Shown: positions 59,837 to 64,000 of the stretch, in pieces
How positions within the stretch are numbered: the stretch's first letter is position 1
How the letters are laid out: the number at the start of each line of letters is the position of its first letter
The notes under the pieces: generated by a model
What the model saw: the letters and a program-made list of their open reading frames with translations, nothing else
Databases searched by the model: none
What the model was told of the DNA's origin: nothing
Position numbers and translations under genes: made by a program
Assembly (NCBI RefSeq): GCF_902729445.1
Contig: NZ_CACVCE010000012.1
Location: 186,001-250,000, forward strand
From: Magnetospirillum sp902729445
GTDB taxonomy: Bacteria > Pseudomonadota > Alphaproteobacteria > Rhodospirillales > Magnetospirillaceae
Length of the DNA: 64,000 bases
Reading direction: 5' to 3'

Positions 59837-60829
59837 TTATCGGGTCTCGGCCCTGAACGGCCGGTTCAGCAGGGCGGCGATGGCCTGGTCCAGGTCCTGG
59901 CCGCGATTGATGACGGCATCGACGCCGGCGCAGATCGGCATTTCGATGCCCAGGCGGCCGGCCAGTTCGACCACCGCGCCGGCACTCCACACCCCTTCGG
60001 TCACCGCGCGGCGGCTGGCCAGGATATCGGCCAGCGAGCGGCCTTCGCCAAGGGCGAACCCCAGGGAATAATTGCGCGATTGCGACGACGACGCGGTCAG
60101 GATCAGGTCGCCCAGGCCGGACAGGCCCATCAGGGTCTCGGCCCGGCCGCCCTTGGCCACCGCCAGCCGGGTCAGCTCGGCCAGGCCGCGGGTGATCAGG
60201 GCGGCGCGGGCATTGTCGCCCATGCCGCGCCCCTCGACGATGCCGCAGGCGATGGCCAGCACGTTCTTGACGGCGCCGCCGATCTCGGCGCCCACCAGAT
60301 CGTCGGCCAGATAGGGGCGGAAGGTCGGCGTGCCGACCGCTTCGACCAGGCGTTTGCCCAGCGCCTGGTCGGCGCAGGCCAGGGTCACCGCCGTCGGCAG
60401 GCCGCGCGCCACCTCGATGGCGAAGGTCGGGCCCGACAGTACGGCGATGGCGGCGGTGGGCAGTTCGGCTTCCACCACCTCGGTCATCATCGCCAGCGTG
60501 CCCTGCTCGATGCCCTTGGCGCAGATCACCGCCGGGGTGCCGGGGCGCCACAGCGGGGCCAGGGCGCGGGCGGTGGCGCGCAGGTGCTGGGCCGGGGTGA
60601 CCAGCAGCACCACCCCTTGGGCGGCGATCTCGGCCAGGTCGATGGTGGCGCGGATGCCGCATTCCAGCGCGATGTCGGGCAGATAGGCCGCGTTGGCGCG
60701 GGTGGCGTTGATCCCGGCCACCACTTCCGGCTCGTGTGCCCACAGCACGACGTTGCGCCCGGCCCGGCGGATGGTGGCCGCCAAAGCCGTTCCCCACGCC
60801 CCTGCGCCGACGATGCCGATGCTGTCCAT
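59837..60829 (-). CDS. gpsA: NAD(P)-dependent glycerol-3-phosphate dehydrogenase
   Basis: Reduces dihydroxyacetone phosphate to sn-glycerol 3-phosphate for phospholipid synthesis. The 330-residue product has the Rossmann motif GIVGAGAWGTALA (5-17), SGPTFAIEVARGLPTA (about 132-147), the catalytic lysine in GGAVKNVLA (about 185-193) and SRNYSLGFALGEG. ATG 60829 has GGAGGAA upstream. The YciI and EVE genes follow on the same strand; rsmE is divergent. Confidence 0.97.
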   Translation of the reverse strand: MDSIGIVGAGAWGTALAATIRRAGRNVVLWAHEPEVVAGINATRANAAYLPDIALECGIRATIDLAEIAAQGVVLLVTPAQHLRATARALAPLWRPGTPAVICAKGIEQGTLAMMTEVVEAELPTAAIAVLSGPTFAIEVARGLPTAVTLACADQALGKRLVEAVGTPTFRPYLADDLVGAEIGGAVKNVLAIACGIVEGRGMGDNARAALITRGLAELTRLAVAKGGRAETLMGLSGLGDLILTASSSQSRNYSLGFALGEGRSLADILASRRAVTEGVWSAGAVVELAGRLGIEMPICAGVDAVINRGQDLDQAIAALLNRPFRAETR

Positions 60830-60927
60830 GCTGTTCCTCCGTGATCCCTGCCTGGGTTATGCCCCGAGCCGGTCCGGCGGGCAAGTTCCGGCAGATTGAC
60901 GGCGACACTTTGTGATATGGAGGAAGC

Positions 60928-61674
60928 ATGACCGACCGCCCCCGCCTTCGTCTCTTCATCCCCGCCGACCTGGCCGCAGGCGCCGTCCTGACCCTGGGCA
61001 AGGACCAGTCGCATTATCTGGCCAATGTCATGCGGGCCAAGGTGGGCGAGATGGTGCTGCTGTTCAACGGCCAAGACGGCGAGTGGCTGGGCGCGCTGGC
61101 CGATGTCGGCAAGAGCGCGGTGCGCCTCACGGTCGGCGCGCAGACCCGCCCCCAGGCGCCCGAGCCCGATCTGTGGCTGCTGGCGGCGCCGTTGAAGAAG
61201 GACAATACCGATCTGGTCGCCGAAAAGGCGGCAGAGCTTGGGGTCAGCCGCCTGTGGCCGGTCTTCACCCGGCGCACGGTGGCGGCCCGCGTCAATACCG
61301 ACCGCCTGCGCGCCCACCTGATGGAAGCGGCCGAGCAGTGCGAGCGCCTGACCCTGCCCGAACTGGCGGAGCCGGCGGCACTGGACAAGGTGCTGGCCGA
61401 CTGGGACCAGGCGCGCACCTTGATGTTCCTTGATGAAAGCGGATCGGGCCCGCCCTTGGCCCAGGCCTTGCCGCAATCCGGCCCGCTGGCGGTACTGGTC
61501 GGCCCGGAAGGCGGCTTCGCCCCCGAGGAACGCGCCTTGCTGGCCACCTGCGCCTTTGCCCGGCCGGTGTCGCTGGGGCCGCGCATCCTGCGGGCCGAAA
61601 CCGCCGCCATCGCCGCCCTGGCGGTGGTTCAAGCCATCGTCGGGGATTGGCGGACGCCGCCCCGAGGGGCATAA
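60928..61674 (+). CDS. rsmE: 16S rRNA (uracil-1498-N3)-methyltransferase
   Basis: A 248-residue SPOUT methyltransferase. The N-terminal PUA-like part has KDQSHYLANVMRAKVGE; the SPOUT knot shows PLKKDNTDLVAEKAAELGVSR, LVGPEGGFAPEERAL and LGPRILRAETAA. ATG 60928 has GGAGGAA directly upstream. All expected SAM-binding segments are present. It is divergent from gpsA and followed by a small conserved gene after 26 bases. Confidence 0.96.
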   Translation: MTDRPRLRLFIPADLAAGAVLTLGKDQSHYLANVMRAKVGEMVLLFNGQDGEWLGALADVGKSAVRLTVGAQTRPQAPEPDLWLLAAPLKKDNTDLVAEKAAELGVSRLWPVFTRRTVAARVNTDRLRAHLMEAAEQCERLTLPELAEPAALDKVLADWDQARTLMFLDESGSGPPLAQALPQSGPLAVLVGPEGGFAPEERALLATCAFARPVSLGPRILRAETAAIAALAVVQAIVGDWRTPPRGA

Positions 61675-61700
61675 TCCGCACCCCCGACCCGGAGATTTCC

Positions 61701-62042
61701 ATGCCGCCGAAGATCAACCCGCTGAAGCTCAATCCCCTGCAGTCGAAGACCCTGGTGCTGTTCCAGGAACTGGCCAAGTCCGACGAGACCAGCAACACGC
61801 TGGAAAGCGGCGACAAGGTGCTGACCACCCTGCCGCAGCCGCACGGCAACCATTTCCATGTCGGGCGCAAGGTGGTGATGACCGCCGATGCCACCGGCCT
61901 TGCCAATCAGGCGGTGTGGGTGGCGCTGGAAAGGAAGGGCCTGATCCGCGGAACCTTCCCCTATGCCCTGACCCTGACCAAGGCCGGCCAGGACTACGAT
62001 ACCGGCCTGGCCGACAAGATCCTGCACGGCTCCGATCACTGA
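61701..62042 (+). CDS. Small conserved protein of unknown function
   Basis: A 113-residue protein (MPPKINPLKLNPLQSKTLVL) with a helix-rich start, a Gly/His stretch PHGNHFHVGRKVV near 50-62, and a C-terminal segment ALERKGLIRGTFPYALTLTKAGQDYD that could be a winged-helix wing. I recognise no named family. ATG 61701 has GGAGAT upstream; a longer form from 61647 is possible. It is probably co-transcribed with rsmE and overlaps the convergent kinase stop by seven bases. Confidence 0.8.
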   Translation: MPPKINPLKLNPLQSKTLVLFQELAKSDETSNTLESGDKVLTTLPQPHGNHFHVGRKVVMTADATGLANQAVWVALERKGLIRGTFPYALTLTKAGQDYDTGLADKILHGSDH

Positions 62043-64000
62043 CCCAGCACGAAATGGAAGACGGTGCCGCCGCTTGCAGCCTCGTCGACCCAGATGCGTC
62101 CGCCGTGGCGTTCAACGATGCGCTTGCACATGGCCAGGCCCATGCCGACGCCGGGGATGGCGCTGTGGGTGTGCAGCCGCTTGAAGATGGTGAAGACCTG
62201 GGTGCGAAATTCCGGGGCGATGCCGATGCCGTTGTCGGTCAGGCTGAAATGCCAGCTTAAGCCCTCGGCCCGGCATTCCAGGGCGATGACCGGGGCGGCC
62301 TCGGGGCGGCGGTACTTGATGGCATTGCCGATCAGGTTCTGGAACAGCTGGATCAGCTGGATCTCGTCGCCGGTGACCACCGGCAGCGCCGGGATGGTCA
62401 ATTGGGTCCCGGAATCGGCGATGGCTGCCCGCAAATTGTCGCCGACCACCGCTAAGACCTTGTCCAGGCTGACCGGCTCGAAATGCTCGACCAGCGCGTT
62501 GACGCGGGAATAGTCCAGCAAGCCATCGACCAGCGCCACCATCTGCTTGGCGCCCCGGACCACGAAGCCGACGATGTCGGCGCCGTCCTCGCCCAATTGG
62601 GGGGCGTAGCGGCTTTCCAGCAATTGGGCGAAGCGGATCACCGTGTTCAGCGGCTCGCGCAGATCGTGCGAGGCGGCATAGGCGAAGCGTTCCAGGTCGG
62701 TGTTCGACCGGCTCAGCGCATCGATGGTGCGGGTCAGCTGGTCCTGGGCCTGTTTGCGTTCGTCGATGTCGCGCACCACCACCAGCAGCCGCTCGGGGCC
62801 GTCATCGATGAAGGCGCGGCGCATACTGACCTCGACCCAGAACAATCGGCCGTCCATGCGCCGGGCGTACCATTCGAAGCATTGCGGTCCGTCGGCCGAG
62901 CGGGCGATCCAGGCCATGGCCTCGGCCTCGCCATAGGGCGGGCTGCCTTCGCTCAGGTCGTTGACGCGAATATCGGCCAGGGCCTCGGTGCGCAGGCCGT
63001 ACATGTCGCGCATCCGTTGGTTGGCCATCAAGATGGTCCCGGTGTCGGCATCGTGGATGAAGATGGCGTCGCTGATATTGTCGAAAATGGTGCGGAAGCG
63101 CTGCTCGGACATTGCCAGCCGGTCCAGGGCGCCCCGCAGCTCGGCGGTCTTGATGCGGACCCGGCGCCTAAGCGACCATGCCCATGCCGCCAGGCCCAGC
63201 CCGGCAACCACCGCCATAATGGCCGCGACGGTGACATTGTGCCGCCATTCCTCGTCCTCGGCGCTGATCAGGCCCTGGCCCAGCCAGCGTTTGTCGATCT
63301 CTTGCCGCTCGGCGGCGCTGATCTGGGCGAAGCCCTGCTCGATCAGGCGGAAGGTCGCGGTCTGGCCCTTGCGCACCGCCCAATGGAACTGGCCGGTGTA
63401 AAGCGGCGGCGAGGTCAGGAACCGGCGCTCGAGTCCCTTCTTGGTCAGGAAATAGATCGCCGGCGGCTTGTCGATGCAGAACACCTTCAATTCGGCGGCG
63501 GCGGCGGCGTCGGCCATCGCCTCGTAGCTGGGATAGGGCTTGACGGTGTCGATGCCCCTTTCCGCCAGGACGTCGATGCAGGCGTCGCCGGCCTTGACCC
63601 CGACGGTGAAGCCCTTGACGGTCGAAGCGTCCTTGATGCCCGACAGATGGGCGTCGAACACCAGCGGCACGTCGATGGTGGCGTAGGGGCCCGAGAAATC
63701 GTAGATCTTCTCGCGCGCCGGGTTGCGGAAGATGGTGTCGATGGCGTCGGCCTTGCCGGCGTTGAATTCGGCCAGCGCCTGGCCCCAATCCAGGCCGCGC
63801 AGGGTGACCGGAATGCCGGTCTTCTTGGACCACAGCGCCCAGACATCGACCAGGATGCCCTGCAGATTGCCGCCGCCATCCTTGAAGACGTAGGGCGGAT
63901 AATTGTCGTCCATGACCACGGTGATCGAGCCAGGCGCGGCGCCCGTGGGCCATGGAAAGGCCGCCATCGCCAAGATGGCGAAAGCTGCCAACAGGCCCTT
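62036..64000 (-). CDS. Histidine kinase with periplasmic amino-acid-binding-type sensor (5' end outside window)
   Basis: At least 654 residues, cut by the window edge. A hydrophobic signal or anchor (GLLAAFAILAMAAFPW) precedes an SBP_bac_3-type sensor domain (ITVVMDDNYPPYVFKDGGGN to about residue 245), a membrane helix (VTVAAIMAVVAGLGLAAWAWSL), a PAS domain (FRTIFDNISDAIFIHDADTG), HisKA with AASHDLREPLN and HATPase_c (NLIGNAIKYR, DNGIGIAP, GVGMGLAMCKRI). Such sensors bind small ligands, but the ligand is unknown. The frame is open to 64000, and the TTG at 63991 is inside the helix, so the true start lies beyond. Confidence 0.88.
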   Translation of the reverse strand, partial: KGLLAAFAILAMAAFPWPTGAAPGSITVVMDDNYPPYVFKDGGGNLQGILVDVWALWSKKTGIPVTLRGLDWGQALAEFNAGKADAIDTIFRNPAREKIYDFSGPYATIDVPLVFDAHLSGIKDASTVKGFTVGVKAGDACIDVLAERGIDTVKPYPSYEAMADAAAAAELKVFCIDKPPAIYFLTKKGLERRFLTSPPLYTGQFHWAVRKGQTATFRLIEQGFAQISAAERQEIDKRWLGQGLISAEDEEWRHNVTVAAIMAVVAGLGLAAWAWSLRRRVRIKTAELRGALDRLAMSEQRFRTIFDNISDAIFIHDADTGTILMANQRMRDMYGLRTEALADIRVNDLSEGSPPYGEAEAMAWIARSADGPQCFEWYARRMDGRLFWVEVSMRRAFIDDGPERLLVVVRDIDERKQAQDQLTRTIDALSRSNTDLERFAYAASHDLREPLNTVIRFAQLLESRYAPQLGEDGADIVGFVVRGAKQMVALVDGLLDYSRVNALVEHFEPVSLDKVLAVVGDNLRAAIADSGTQLTIPALPVVTGDEIQLIQLFQNLIGNAIKYRRPEAAPVIALECRAEGLSWHFSLTDNGIGIAPEFRTQVFTIFKRLHTHSAIPGVGMGLAMCKRIVERHGGRIWVDEAASGGTVFHFVLGQ

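Overview
The window is chromosomal DNA from a high-GC alphaproteobacterium, most likely a Rhodospirillales member close to Magnetospirillum. That placement is inferred from gene order (hflK-hflC-DUF2065-degQ; carA-carB-greA; yqeY-dnaG-rpoD), Gly-rich HflK, the many sensor kinases and c-di-GMP proteins, and general protein character; no 16S gene is present. Most of the 64 kb is ordinary core genome, densely packed on both strands, with many 1-4 base stop/start overlaps marking short operons.

Layout: 162-3914 membrane protease quality control (hflK, hflC, DUF2065, Do-type protease). 4050-7554 an accessory cassette, visibly more A/T-rich than its neighbours, holding three co-directional genes: a small HEPN-like protein, a ParA/MinD-like ATPase with a KGGVGR P-loop, and an AAA-type ATPase. 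It is bracketed by 27-base inverted repeats matching at 23 positions and carries no transposase. 7690-10668 a four-gene operon (isochorismatase-like, alpha/beta hydrolase, macrodomain, ilvA). 10814-15519 DEAD-box helicase, stand-alone Lrp ligand domain, PAS histidine kinase. 15730-18001 ferritin-like protein, antiporter, yjdM, tRNA-Lys. 18250-24674 trpB2, histidine kinase, ABC-F protein, ndk, XRE regulator. 24721-30776 palindromic repeats, TPR/O-GlcNAc-transferase-like protein, cation efflux, pdxH, lipoprotein, DnaJ-type protein, beta-propeller protein.

31015-34065 is an HD plus HSP90-like ATPase gene broken by one in-frame amber codon. 34131-40084 is carA-carB-greA-CZB/GGDEF on the minus strand, with a long inverted repeat between carA and carB. 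40372-44919 is yqeY-dnaG-rpoD and a CAT-anticodon tRNA (probably tRNA-Ile2), followed by a decayed integrase fragment. 45343-55568 holds M32 peptidase, elbB, DMT exporter, thioesterase, PAS-LuxR regulator (with one ambiguous base), cupin, GST, glyoxalase II, methyltransferase, ubiA, EAL protein and hydrolase. 55635-64000 holds acs, a Rieske protein, two unrecognised lower-GC genes, EVE and YciI proteins, gpsA, rsmE, a small conserved protein, and a periplasmic-binding-domain histidine kinase cut by the window end.

The strongest candidate for an undescribed system is the 4050-7554 cassette. Its organisation (sensor-like HEPN fold protein, two NTPases, foreign base composition, transposon-like ends) is what a mobile defence or plasmid-conflict module would look like, but that function is inference only. 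The second is the interrupted HD-HSP90 gene.
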